From Nitrospira sp. CR1.3 (GTDB lineage: Bacteria > Nitrospirota > Nitrospiria > Nitrospirales > Nitrospiraceae), in NCBI GenBank assembly GCA_014055525.1, contig WIAH01000005.1:124001-188000 (forward strand): a stretch of DNA of 64,000 bases. The letters run 5' to 3'. The notes beneath the pieces are model-generated. The model was given only the letters and a program-made list of their open reading frames with translations. It did not search any database and was not told the origin of the DNA. Positions within the stretch are counted from its first letter, which is position 1. The number at the start of each line of letters is the position of its first letter. The position numbers and the translations under genes were made by a program. This document shows, piece after piece, positions 34,526 to 43,172 of the stretch.

Positions 34526-35743
34526 TCAGGCGATCCGGATCCGACGGGTGATCTGTCCGTTGCTCTCCCAGTAAGTGTGTTTCTTCGTCAGCAGCGGATC
34601 ATCCGCCGCGGGTTGTATGTCTCCCTCTCTGGCGATGGCACGAGACGTAATCGTGTGCTCGCCCGGCGTGGCATCCGTCCACTCGAGATTCCAGAATTTC
34701 CACGCAAAGCTCTGCTCTTTCCCACGAGTGATCGTCGCCGGTCTCCAGGGTCCGTTATCCACGCGAACCTCGATCCGGTCGATTGGTCCTCCCCAGGCCG
34801 CGCCCTCGATCCGGTAGCTGCCGCCTTGCGAGGTGACGCGCGCCGCGATGGATTTGATCCGCGCCCGTCCCACGACCTTTTGCGTCCAGACCGTGCCCCC
34901 GCCGGATTGCGGCTCCTCGCGAATCGTCACATAGTCCCGCGTCATGAACCGGCCAGCCCACCGCGTCTCCATGACCTCAATCCGTGACAGCCATTTCACG
35001 TTCGCCACCCCGTACCAGCCCGGCACAATGAGCCGGATCGGATACCCGTGCTGAGGCGGCAACGGTTCGCCGTTCATCTCGTAGCACAGCAGGACTTCTG
35101 GCCGCGTGGCGTCCGACACCGATAGGCTTCGGCTGAACTGCTGGCTCATCTTGACGTTCCGGACTTCTTCTTCTCCCGCATCGGCGCCGAAGAAGACGAC
35201 TTCGATGCCCTCCGGTCTGAGACCGGCCTCCTGGAGGAGCGGGACGAGCGGCGTGCCGGCCCATTTCGCCGTGCCGATGCCGCCTGTAAACCAGTCAAAC
35301 CCGTGATTTCCCGCGCATTCGATGGTGAACACCACTTCCTGGCGAGGACGCCGCTTCAACTCGGCCAGCGTGTAGACCTTTGGATTCCGGACCAGTCCAG
35401 TGATCTCAAGCCGATACTCCTCGGGACGGATCACCGGACGATTGTAATGGCTCACGCTGAAAAACTGATCGTTCGGCGTGATCCATTCGTTCAGGGCCTG
35501 CCAATCCATCCGGTTCAGTTCGCCGTACGCCTTCACGGCGGCCTCCGGAGCCGCAGGCGGCCGGTCCAGAAACGGGATGACCTGCCCGTCTTCAGCCGCA
35601 CCGGCCAGCTGCGCGAAGTGCGCAGGATCCATCATCGCCAGAAGGGCCAGTGCGGATCCTCCCTTGACCAGAAAATCCCGGCGAGACAGGCCGGTATCGC
35701 GCAGCAGCTCCCTATCTCTCGTGCTTTCATTCCCTGATGCCAT
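34526..35743 (-). CDS. Sulfite-oxidase-family molybdopterin protein, Tat-exported
   Basis: This 405-residue protein has a twin-arginine signal (SRRDFLVKGGSALALLAM). The sulfite oxidase Moco domain has its molybdenum-ligating Cys in TIECAGNHG and HGYPIRLIVPGWYG. The C-terminal dimerisation domain (about 290-400) includes EGAAWGGPIDRIEVRVDNGPW. There is no cytochrome b5 domain. It probably oxidises sulfite or a related compound in the periplasm and passes electrons to an unidentified carrier. Confidence 0.9.
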   Translation of the reverse strand: MASGNESTRDRELLRDTGLSRRDFLVKGGSALALLAMMDPAHFAQLAGAAEDGQVIPFLDRPPAAPEAAVKAYGELNRMDWQALNEWITPNDQFFSVSHYNRPVIRPEEYRLEITGLVRNPKVYTLAELKRRPRQEVVFTIECAGNHGFDWFTGGIGTAKWAGTPLVPLLQEAGLRPEGIEVVFFGADAGEEEVRNVKMSQQFSRSLSVSDATRPEVLLCYEMNGEPLPPQHGYPIRLIVPGWYGVANVKWLSRIEVMETRWAGRFMTRDYVTIREEPQSGGGTVWTQKVVGRARIKSIAARVTSQGGSYRIEGAAWGGPIDRIEVRVDNGPWRPATITRGKEQSFAWKFWNLEWTDATPGEHTITSRAIAREGDIQPAADDPLLTKKHTYWESNGQITRRIRIA

Positions 35744-35786
35744 GGTTTCCCTCCTTTCAGTTGCAGCATTGGTTGAGATTCGTGCG

Positions 35787-36608
35787 TTACGCGCGCGTGC
35801 CGATGACTTCTAGATACTCGGCGAACACGGTCGTGGTGTCGCGTCCGCCCCGGTTCTGCGCGGCCCAGAGGTCGACCAGTTCCCGGCAGAGCCGATCTTG
35901 ACCTTCCGCATCGAGCGCGGCGAAGGCCTGGTTGGTCGGTCCATAATAGAGACGGAAGAACTCGACTACCTCCGCCGGCGGAAAAGGATAGCTGAACGTG
36001 TAGGCCCGCCTGGTCATCCGCAGGTCGGACAATCCCTTTCCGAGTCGCTCCCGGACCGTGGGCTCGTCACCCCACAACGTCGGCGACGGCATGCCGGACG
36101 GCGCAATGAATTTCGCGACGGTCCTGAACATCTGCCCGACAAATCCCTGCGAGGTCCAGTTCGCCATCGCCACGGTTCCTCCCGGCGTACAGACGCGCAA
36201 GAGTTCGTGCGCGACCAGGTCCGGCCTTGGCGCGAACATGGCGCCAATCAAACTCACCACTACATCGAATGCGCCATCTTCAAATGGAAGGGCCTCCGCG
36301 TCCGCTTGTTCGAATGAAGCGCGCAGGCCCTCAGCTTTCGCGCGCGCTCGGGCGCGCTCCACCCAGTTGTCGGCAATGTCCACGCCGGTGACCTCCAACC
36401 CGTCCTTGGCTGCCATGAGCGCGAGTTGACCGGAGCCGCAACCGACATCCAGCAACCTGGATCCGGGCGCAATTGTGAGCCGCTCATAAAACTCTCGCGC
36501 GCCGCCTTCCATGTAGCGGGAGAACCGATCGTAATCCCCTGCCGTCCAGATCTTCCTGAGACGGGCCTTCAGGCTGTCCGTTTCCGAGAGCACCGCGTTG
36601 GTCACCAT
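35787..36608 (-). CDS. Class I SAM-dependent methyltransferase
   Basis: This 273-residue protein has motif I LLDVGCGSGQLAL, the acidic GVDIADNWVERAR and ALPFEDGAFDVVVS, typical of UbiE/methyltransf_11 proteins. Substrate unknown. It lies upstream of the sulfite-oxidase-type gene on the same strand and is divergent from an AraC regulator, which may control both. Confidence 0.87.
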   Translation of the reverse strand: MVTNAVLSETDSLKARLRKIWTAGDYDRFSRYMEGGAREFYERLTIAPGSRLLDVGCGSGQLALMAAKDGLEVTGVDIADNWVERARARAKAEGLRASFEQADAEALPFEDGAFDVVVSLIGAMFAPRPDLVAHELLRVCTPGGTVAMANWTSQGFVGQMFRTVAKFIAPSGMPSPTLWGDEPTVRERLGKGLSDLRMTRRAYTFSYPFPPAEVVEFFRLYYGPTNQAFAALDAEGQDRLCRELVDLWAAQNRGGRDTTTVFAEYLEVIGTRA

Positions 36609-36807
36609 GGTCTGCCTCCTTGAGTGGGTGGTTGACGCCGTGGCGCTGCGTGCCGCGTCGTATCTGCCTCCACTATACGGAGCCGACCGCTCGGCGCCTT
36701 ATCCGCGCGTCTGGCTCTCTTATCAGGAGGATGCTAAGCTATCTCGTCATTTAGCCGAGCGTCCGGCCCGCTTAGCAGACGCGTCGTTCCCGCAGGGGGA
36801 GTCCGCG

Positions 36808-37827
36808 ATGGATGTGCTCTCTGAAGTGCTCAAGGCCGTGAAACTCGACGGCGCGGTGTTCTTCAACGGCGAATTCTCGGCGCCATGGTGTATGCGGGAA
36901 CCGGACTCCTGCACCATGGCGTCATATCTCTCCGCCCATTCCAGCCATGTGATAATTTTTCATCTCCTTACCGAGGGGCGTGGCCATGCCCGCATCGAGC
37001 ACGACGGCCGCCCGATTCCCCTGGTGGCCGGCGACATCGTCATGTTTCCCCACGGCGACGCGCACCTGATGGGGAACGGCCCTCCCGTGACACCGGTCGA
37101 CGGTTCCAAGCAACTTCAGCTGGCCCTTGCCGATCGACGGGTGCTGTCACAATGTGGCGGAGGCGGAGAACTCACCAAACTGATCTGCGGCTACCTGACC
37201 TGCGACCCTCAATTGAGCCGGGTGTTCCTGGCCGGGCTGCCCTCGATCGTCAAGATCAACATCCGCGACAACGGGTCGGGGCGATGGCTGGAAGACACCC
37301 TCCGCTACTCGGTCGACCATGCCGAAGCGTCCGGCCCTGGTGGCGCGGCTGTCGTCGCGAAATTGTCGGAAGTGTTGTTCGTGGAAACGCTGCGGCGATA
37401 CATTGCGCAGTTGCCGCGGACCCAGACCGGGTGGCTCGCCGGCGTGCGCGACCAGGAGGTGGGAAAATCGTTGGCACTGCTGCATCGACAACCAGCCAGG
37501 CCTTGGACTATCGCCGCGCTCGCCGGCGAAGTCGGTGTGTCTCGCTCCGTGCTGGCTGAACGGTTCCGGCACTACCTGTCAGACACCCCCATCGGATACC
37601 TGACGCGCTGGAGGCTGCAACTGGCCGCCCGGCTGTTCGCGTCCACGTCCAAGAGCGTCGCCGAAGTCGCCGGAGAGGTCGGCTATGAATCCGAGCCTTC
37701 GTTTAATCGCGCGTTCAAACGGGAGTTCGGTCTCCCGCCGGCCCGCTTCCGCAGCCAGGCACGATCCCCGCGCCCCGGCGCCGCCTCGCAGCAGGCCTCC
37801 CGCACCAGACGCCGCACACCAGCCTGA
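36808..37827 (+). CDS. AraC-family regulator with cupin sensor domain
   Basis: This 339-residue protein has an N-terminal cupin-type ligand domain (IIFHLLTEGRGHARIEHDG and VAGDIVMFPHGDAHLM). Two C-terminal helix-turn-helix motifs follow (ALAGEVGVSRSVLAERFRHY and VAGEVGYESEPSFNRAFKR). ATG at 36808 follows GGGGGAG. The about 200-bp divergent gap to the methyltransferase gene should hold its operators. Ligand unknown. Confidence 0.88.
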   Translation: MDVLSEVLKAVKLDGAVFFNGEFSAPWCMREPDSCTMASYLSAHSSHVIIFHLLTEGRGHARIEHDGRPIPLVAGDIVMFPHGDAHLMGNGPPVTPVDGSKQLQLALADRRVLSQCGGGGELTKLICGYLTCDPQLSRVFLAGLPSIVKINIRDNGSGRWLEDTLRYSVDHAEASGPGGAAVVAKLSEVLFVETLRRYIAQLPRTQTGWLAGVRDQEVGKSLALLHRQPARPWTIAALAGEVGVSRSVLAERFRHYLSDTPIGYLTRWRLQLAARLFASTSKSVAEVAGEVGYESEPSFNRAFKREFGLPPARFRSQARSPRPGAASQQASRTRRRTPA

Positions 37828-37869
37828 ACATCTCCATTTCGTGTCAGGGGAAAGTAACCTGTGCCAGAA

Positions 37870-37894
37870 ACCATTTCCCGGCGCGTGGCTGGTC
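37870..37894 (+). repeat. Directional intergenic repeat, copy 9
   Basis: ACCATTTCCCGGCGCGTGGC then TGGTC, 42 bp after the AraC gene stop codon. Confidence 0.85.
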
Positions 37895-38071
37895 GCAGGC
37901 CTCTCGTCTCCACGTCATCCTCTCCCCTCGCCGCCTGACTCAGTGAGTCCCTGACCACGCCTTGGACCGCCCCGGTCGATTCGAGCCGGTTGCATAGGCT
38001 TTGGACCGAAGCCACTATAATGAGCAGGAGGATGAGTAGTTGACATCGATGTCCTGGATCAGAGAAGACTG

Positions 38072-38488
38072 ATGCGTATGCGCAAGAGGATTTTCAGTTT
38101 TGTCGACTCGGTAATGGCTGTGTTTTTGTGCCTCTGTTGTTCCGGTTGCCTGGCCCTGGCGGTCGGCGCAGCAGGTGGAGCAGCCGGGGCAATCTATGTC
38201 ATGGGCAAGTTGAAGGACGAGGTTAACTACCCAGTGCCCGTTGTGCGTGAGGCGACAGTTGCCGCAATGAATGACTTGGGATTGAAGCTCTCGGAAGACA
38301 AAACCGACAAGTTGACCGCTCATATGGAATCATCGTTCTCGGATGGGACACGTATCTGGATTGACCTGGAGTCGCTTTCAGATTCCAGATGCCAGATCAC
38401 GATTCGCGTAGGGATTACAGGTGACGAGGTCCGGTCGAGGAAAATCTACGACACGATCAAGCAGCATCTTCCCCGCCCTCAGACCTGA
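38072..38488 (+). CDS. DUF3568-type lipoprotein
   Basis: This 138-residue lipoprotein has the signal VMAVFLCLCCSGCLALAVG (lipobox near residues 22-26). A DUF3568 domain follows: AAGGAAGAIYVMGKLKDEV, then VREATVAAMNDLGLKLSEDK and IRVGITGDEVRSRKIYDTI. Family function unknown; outer-membrane location expected. Confidence 0.78.
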   Translation: MRMRKRIFSFVDSVMAVFLCLCCSGCLALAVGAAGGAAGAIYVMGKLKDEVNYPVPVVREATVAAMNDLGLKLSEDKTDKLTAHMESSFSDGTRIWIDLESLSDSRCQITIRVGITGDEVRSRKIYDTIKQHLPRPQT

Positions 38489-38524
38489 GAAGAAGAGAGC
38501 GGGGCTGGGGAAAATTTGTCGAGC

Positions 38525-38548
38525 ACCATTTCCAGGCGGAGGGCAGAC
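38525..38548 (+). repeat. Directional intergenic repeat, copy 10
   Basis: ACCATTTCCAGGCGGAGGGC then AGAC, a diverged copy 36 bp after the DUF3568 lipoprotein stop. Confidence 0.65.
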
Positions 38549-38612
38549 AATGGCTCTTGAGCAAGAGCCCCTCGCTCCTCGTTAATTGCTCCCCTGTGAG
38601 TGCGAATCGCGG

Positions 38613-38743
38613 GTGGAGCCCCACGGCTTGACAGCCGTGGTCCCTCTCTGGTGTCTTCGGCGGAACCCGCCGAAGCGTGTCCTCCTTCGCCAAGGCTTCG
38701 GAGGACACCCGTTGCGCGTTCCTCCACGGCTTAACAGCCGTGG
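38613..38743. repeat. Cluster of four perfect hairpins
   Basis: In order: CCACGGCT-TGAC-AGCCGTGG (38621-38640), CTTCGGCGG-AAC-CCGCCGAAG (38655-38675), GTGTCCTCC...GGAGGACAC (38677-38708) and CCACGGCT-TAAC-AGCCGTGG (38724-38743). The first, with flanks (38613-38645), is identical over 33 bp to 53984-54016. It resembles a REP/BIME-type mosaic. Confidence 0.8.
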
Positions 38744-38820
38744 CTTCCTGCGCAGGCGGGTGAACACAAATTGGCAAGCGGCATCAACGTCCTGATGCCG
38801 CACAATGACCGGCATACGGG

Positions 38821-39039
38821 ATGGGGCCAGATGACAACGGCGGGGCGATGACCGTCTTGGATTGGATCAGGATTGCCCAAGATTGCAAAGCCGCGGGCTG
38901 TTCGGACTGGGTGCTCAATAGCAACACCACCTTTGACTTGAATCCATCGTCGATGATGAGTCAGGTCGGAGTGATCGCGCAAGAGGCGATTGATCAAATC
39001 GGCGCGGCCCTGGCCTCCACATCGCGCGAGCGTCGGTAG
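38821..39039 (+). CDS. Doubtful small open frame
   Basis: A 72-codon frame containing VLDWIRIAQDCKAAGCSDWV and MMSQVGVIAQEAIDQIGAAL, with protein-like composition but no ribosome-binding site. It may be the tail of a broken gene interrupted by the hairpin cluster just upstream. Confidence 0.25.
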   Translation: MGPDDNGGAMTVLDWIRIAQDCKAAGCSDWVLNSNTTFDLNPSSMMSQVGVIAQEAIDQIGAALASTSRERR

Positions 39040-39320
39040 CCCCGGCAAATCCGCAGGTGATCTTGGCGCACCTTCTGTCGGCAATATCCTACGAAGGGCC
39101 CACAATACAAACCTACACTTCACCAGTTCGAAACAATCATGCTTCTCGCCTAACTGTCCCCATATTCAGAGGATAGTACCTCACGTTCTCTGCACAACTT
39201 GGCATGATGATTGCTGGATCGTTGTCCGCATTGATCCAAACCATTCAAGGGACAAGGATGGTCAGAACCCTCCTGCCTGAGCGCTCATCCATCTAATCGC
39301 ATATTGACAAGAGCCTTAAC
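39040..39320. other. Gene-free stretch
   Basis: About 280 bp with lower GC content than surroundings; no gene, hairpin or repeat recognised. Confidence 0.4.
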
Positions 39321-40809
39321 GTGCCTTCTCGAATACAGCATGCTTGTTTTCTCGTCAGCCTGGCTTACTGTGCTCTCGCGATCCTCTCATCAACGGGACT
39401 CGCACAGACCGCGCCGGCCTCCGGACCGCTGCGCGTTCACCAAACGAACCCCCGGTACTTTGTGGATCCCAGCGGGAAGGCTGTTTACCTCACTGGATCT
39501 CATGTGTGGAACAACCTTCAAGACGGAAATGGGGTTGCGTTCAACTTCACCAACTATTTGAATGTGCTGAAGAACAATAATCAGAACTTCATCCGTTTGT
39601 GGGTCTCTGAAACGCCTGCCGCCGATGTAGGTCTCAATCCGGCACCCGGCTGGAACGGTGCATCTCCATGGTACCATTCGGCTTCCCCGCTCCCCTATGC
39701 GCGCACAGGCACAGGAACCGCGGCGGACGGCAAGGCCAAATTCGATGTGAATCAATGGAATCAAACCTACTTCGATCGCTTGCGCGCGCGTGGTGGCTGC
39801 TCGCGACCAAGGCATTTATGTCGGGATCATGCTTTTTAATTCCTGGTCGGCTGTCAATCATGCCGACCTTCACCCAGGGCGAAACGTCTGGCGGTATCAT
39901 CCATTTCATCCGAACAACAACACCAGTGGGATCAGTGGTGATCCCAACGGGAACGGCGATGGTGAAGAAACGCATGCTCTTCAAGCCGCTGCGATCACCC
40001 TGATCCAGGATGCCTATGTGCGCAAAGTGATCGACACAGTCAATGATCTCGACAATGTCATCTATGAAATCTCCGGCGGAGACTCCTCGGGAGATCCATC
40101 TTGGCAATATCATATGATCAACATCATCAAAGACTACGAAGCAGGCAAACCGAAGCAGCACCCCATCGGGATGACAAGCGGATCAAATAGCGCGCTCTTG
40201 TCGCAGCCCGGGAACTGGATGTCCATGGCCGGCGTGGACTACGATAACCCGGCAGATCCTTACGCCAATAACCCACCTACCGCAGACGGCACTCGTGTGA
40301 ACCTATTGGATACGGATCACATCGGGTACATGATGTTTCGCGACGATGCTGCCTTCAGCCGCGCATGGGTCTGGAAGAGCTTTCTGCGAGGTCATCATAC
40401 GCTGATGATGGAAGACCTTGGATCGAACCCTGGCTGGATTAGCGGAAGAGCCGCCATGGGACATACAAGGACTTATGCGACTCGCATGAATCTCGGCTCA
40501 ATGACGCCCCAGAGTAACCTCTCAAGCACCGGGTATTGCCTGGCCCACATCGGGAATGAATATCTCGTCTACCAAGGTGGGAGCGGAGCCTTTTCCGTCA
40601 ATCTAGCTGGGAACTCCTACGCGTACGAATGGTTTAATCCCAATACCGGCGCCATTGCGACAACCGGGACCGTCGGAGCATCCGGAGGCAGCCAAACCTT
40701 CACCCCGCCATTTCAAGGTCCTGCGGTGCTCTATCTGAAAGTATCTGGACTCGCGCCTTCGTCTCCCCCTTCATCTGAAGGTACCGCAACAGCGGCGGTT
40801 TCCTATCAG

Positions 40810-41265
40810 GCCTCGGCCAACTTTTCCGGTATCCAAGGGCAAGGCGGCTGGTATTACCAGGATTCGCAGGGGCGCCTCATGACCTACAATGCAAGCGGTG
40901 GCTACTGGCAGGGGGCTGAGACCTACCTGCGCCTCTGGAACAGTAGTGCCCACCCCGGTTCCGCCGCCGACGCCGTTCGGCGCTGGGTTGCCCCCAGTGC
41001 CGGCACGGTGCGCATCACGGGGAAAGTGGCTGATGGCGATGTGTCGGGCGGGGGCGGGATCACCGCGCTCATTCGCCTTGGCTCGACTGTTCTGTGGCAG
41101 CAGGCGGTGGCAAACGGCAATACCGCCGGCGTCACGTTCGACGTGACCACGGCGGTCTCGGCCGGTACGGCGATTGACTTCGTCATCAATCGAGGGGCCG
41201 ACGGCACCAATGCGAACGACACAACGAACTTCAATCCCCTCATCACCTACGTCGGGGCCGCATCA
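40810..41265 (+). repeat. 456-bp internal duplication, copy A
   Basis: It encodes the module starting ASANFSGIQGQGGWYYQDSQ. By eye it differs from copy B by only two synonymous bases (ggg/gga, tac/tat) and lies exactly 528 bp upstream of it. The linkers between copies are Pro/Ala/Ser-rich. Confidence 0.9.
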
Positions 41266-41337
41266 ACGCCGGCGGCGGCGGAATCCCCTTCTCCAGTAGC
41301 CCCAGCAAGTCCTCCTGAAACTGCGACGTCATACGGC

Positions 41338-41793
41338 GCCTCGGCCAACTTTTCCGGTATCCAAGGACAAGGCGGCTGGTATTATCAGGATTCGCAGGGG
41401 CGCCTCATGACCTACAATGCAAGCGGTGGCTACTGGCAGGGGGCTGAGACCTACCTGCGCCTCTGGAACAGTAGTGCCCACCCCGGTTCCGCCGCCGACG
41501 CCGTTCGGCGCTGGGTTGCCCCCAGTGCCGGCACGGTGCGCATCACGGGGAAAGTGGCTGATGGCGATGTGTCGGGCGGGGGCGGGATCACCGCGCTCAT
41601 TCGCCTTGGCTCGACTGTTCTGTGGCAGCAGGCGGTGGCAAACGGCAATACCGCCGGCGTCACGTTCGACGTGACCACGGCGGTCTCGGCCGGTACGGCG
41701 ATTGACTTCGTCATCAATCGAGGGGCCGACGGCACCAATGCGAACGACACAACGAACTTCAATCCCCTCATCACCTACGTCGGGGCCGCATCA
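41338..41793 (+). repeat. 456-bp internal duplication, copy B
   Basis: Second copy of the module, in frame with copy A and followed by the fibronectin type III domain. Near-identity implies a very recent duplication or ongoing gene conversion. Confidence 0.9.
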
Positions 41794-42104
41794 GCGCCGC
41801 CGCCCTCAGGGTATACTGTAACATTGTCCTGGACTGCAAACTCTGAGCCGGATCTCTCAGGTTATCGAGTTTATCAACGCGCGGCATCAGGAACGTATGG
41901 GACGCCCATTTCCATTGGCAAGGTCACGACTCATGTCGCAACTAATCTCGTGTCTGGAACTCGATACTATTTCAGGCTAACGTCCGTAGACACGTCGGGA
42001 AATGAGAGCGTTCCATCAGCCGAAGTCACCATACTCAAGTAGTGGCTTCAGGATTTCAATGGACGCAAGCTCCCTCTGAGGGGCCTCCTCAAATTCTGCA
42101 ATCC

Positions 42105-42128
42105 CGCATTTCCCGGCGGGAGGCGGTC
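42105..42128 (+). repeat. Directional intergenic repeat, copy 11
   Basis: CGCATTTCCCGGCGGGAGGC then GGTC, 62 bp after the stop of the glycosidase-like gene. Confidence 0.7.
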
Positions 42129-42246
42129 TGGCGCTTACCTCCTCCACCCACCGATCAATCCGATTATTTCAGACGGGGGCGATTTTTCCGTTAAGCGTCC
42201 TGTAGAATGTGGCCGAGTCTGAGGCTCTTGATCTGGAGGACGCTTG

Positions 42247-42456
42247 ATGCCCACCCCGAAACCCATCACGGAACGGATTCTCGAATTCCTGCGATGTTCC
42301 CATGAATGTGACTTTGAAGCCTTGGTGACCCGCTATCCGGAATTTACCTGGAACGAGATCTATCTCGAAGTCTCCCGCTTGCAAAGGCATGGGCTGGTGA
42401 CAGTAAGGAGAGGCGTGGGAATTTTTACTATCAGACAATCCCCTGCTCTGCCATAA
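42247..42456 (+). CDS. Small winged-helix-like protein
   Basis: This 69-residue protein looks like a single winged-helix fold: ITERILEFLRCSHECDFEAL, WNEIYLEVSRLQRHGLVTVR, then a GVGIFTIR wing. GGAGG precedes the ATG at 42247. The layout resembles the protein at 51414-51647. A DNA-binding role is inferred from fold only. Confidence 0.65.
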   Translation: MPTPKPITERILEFLRCSHECDFEALVTRYPEFTWNEIYLEVSRLQRHGLVTVRRGVGIFTIRQSPALP

Positions 42457-42471
42457 GTCGCCCCAATGGCC

Positions 42472-42492
42472 TGTCCTGAGCCAGTCGAAGGG
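42472..42492. repeat. Short CCTGAGCCAGTCGAAGG motif
   Basis: The sequence tgtcctgagccagtcgaagg lies just after the winged-helix gene. Closely similar motifs are, from memory, scattered in many bacterial genomes as repeats; only one copy was noticed here. Confidence 0.35.
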
Positions 42493-42669
42493 TGGCAGTC
42501 GCCATCTTCCTCGCCATCCCTCATACTCAGCGTGAACCCCAACTCACGCGGCTAGATACATTCTGAGCTTTACAGTAGACTTCCTGGCGAAGATCTCGCT
42601 TGTCGCGGAGCACTGCACCTTGTCCGGATTCGCAAGTACCTGTCGAACCGGAATGATGAGGGAGAATGC

Positions 42670-42936
42670 ATGAGACGTCTCGGAATGAGTCTGATAATGG
42701 GGCTTCTGATCTTGCACACATTCGCGGCTTGTGAACGACAAAGCCCACCCCCGAAACCGATCGGATCGGCCACCAATAAGCATGTGGAGGAAGCGCCCGT
42801 TCCACCCTCTCGCCGGGACGCGGACGCGATGATTCAGAACATGAAGGCACCCATGAATGACGCTCGACGAGCGGAGGACGTCATCAAAGGGGCAGCGGAT
42901 CGCACACGTCAGCAATCGGATCAGGCTAACCCGTGA
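42670..42936 (+). CDS. Small lipoprotein
   Basis: This 88-residue protein has a lipoprotein signal (LIMGLLILHTFAAC) and a hydrophilic Pro-rich then helical mature part. The ATG follows GAGGGAGAATGC. No family recognised; an outer-membrane-attached helper is plausible. Confidence 0.68.
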   Translation: MRRLGMSLIMGLLILHTFAACERQSPPPKPIGSATNKHVEEAPVPPSRRDADAMIQNMKAPMNDARRAEDVIKGAADRTRQQSDQANP

Positions 42937-42980
42937 AAAAGAGAGCAGGCTACTTTTCTCAGCTGCTAACAGGACTCAAA

Positions 42981-43005
42981 ACCATTTCCCGGCGCGTGGC
43001 GGGTC
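42981..43005 (+). repeat. Directional intergenic repeat, copy 12
   Basis: ACCATTTCCCGGCGCGTGGC then GGGTC, with the upstream extension AGGCTACTTTTCT (42947-42959) shared with copy 1. It starts 44 bp after the small lipoprotein stop. Confidence 0.85.
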
Positions 43006-43172
43006 TGCGCCTTTCTCTTCATCCAGCCCACGTCGCACACCACGATAGACCCGGACGACGATAAAACGTACAATGGCCTCGGTTCGTCTCGTATCCTGCC
43101 GTATCAAGTCGTCATCCGTTTCTGGGCATCACCTTGGCCAGCGAGGATAGGCCCGCGCCCCGGGGAGCACCT

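Larger units (their letters stand above)
39321..42042 (+). pseudogene. Secreted glycoside-hydrolase-like protein, frameshifted near its N-terminal third
   Basis: The frame from 39321 has a signal peptide (SLAYCALAILSSTGLAQ) and opens a DUF4038/TIM-barrel-like domain (NPRYFVDPSGKAVYLTG, NFIRLWVSETP). It then leaves frame at a run of CG dinucleotides (39783-39790). The protein resumes in another frame as VVAARDQGIYVGIMLFNSW. The downstream part continues the barrel, a small C-terminal beta domain, two near-identical modules of 152 residues (40810-41265 and 41338-41793) and a fibronectin type III domain (YTVTLSWTANSEPDLSGYRV). Where such barrels usually have an acid/base Glu (YEISNE-like) this reads YEISGGDSSGD. 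It could be an inactivated gene, a slippage-switched gene or an assembly error. Confidence 0.7.
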
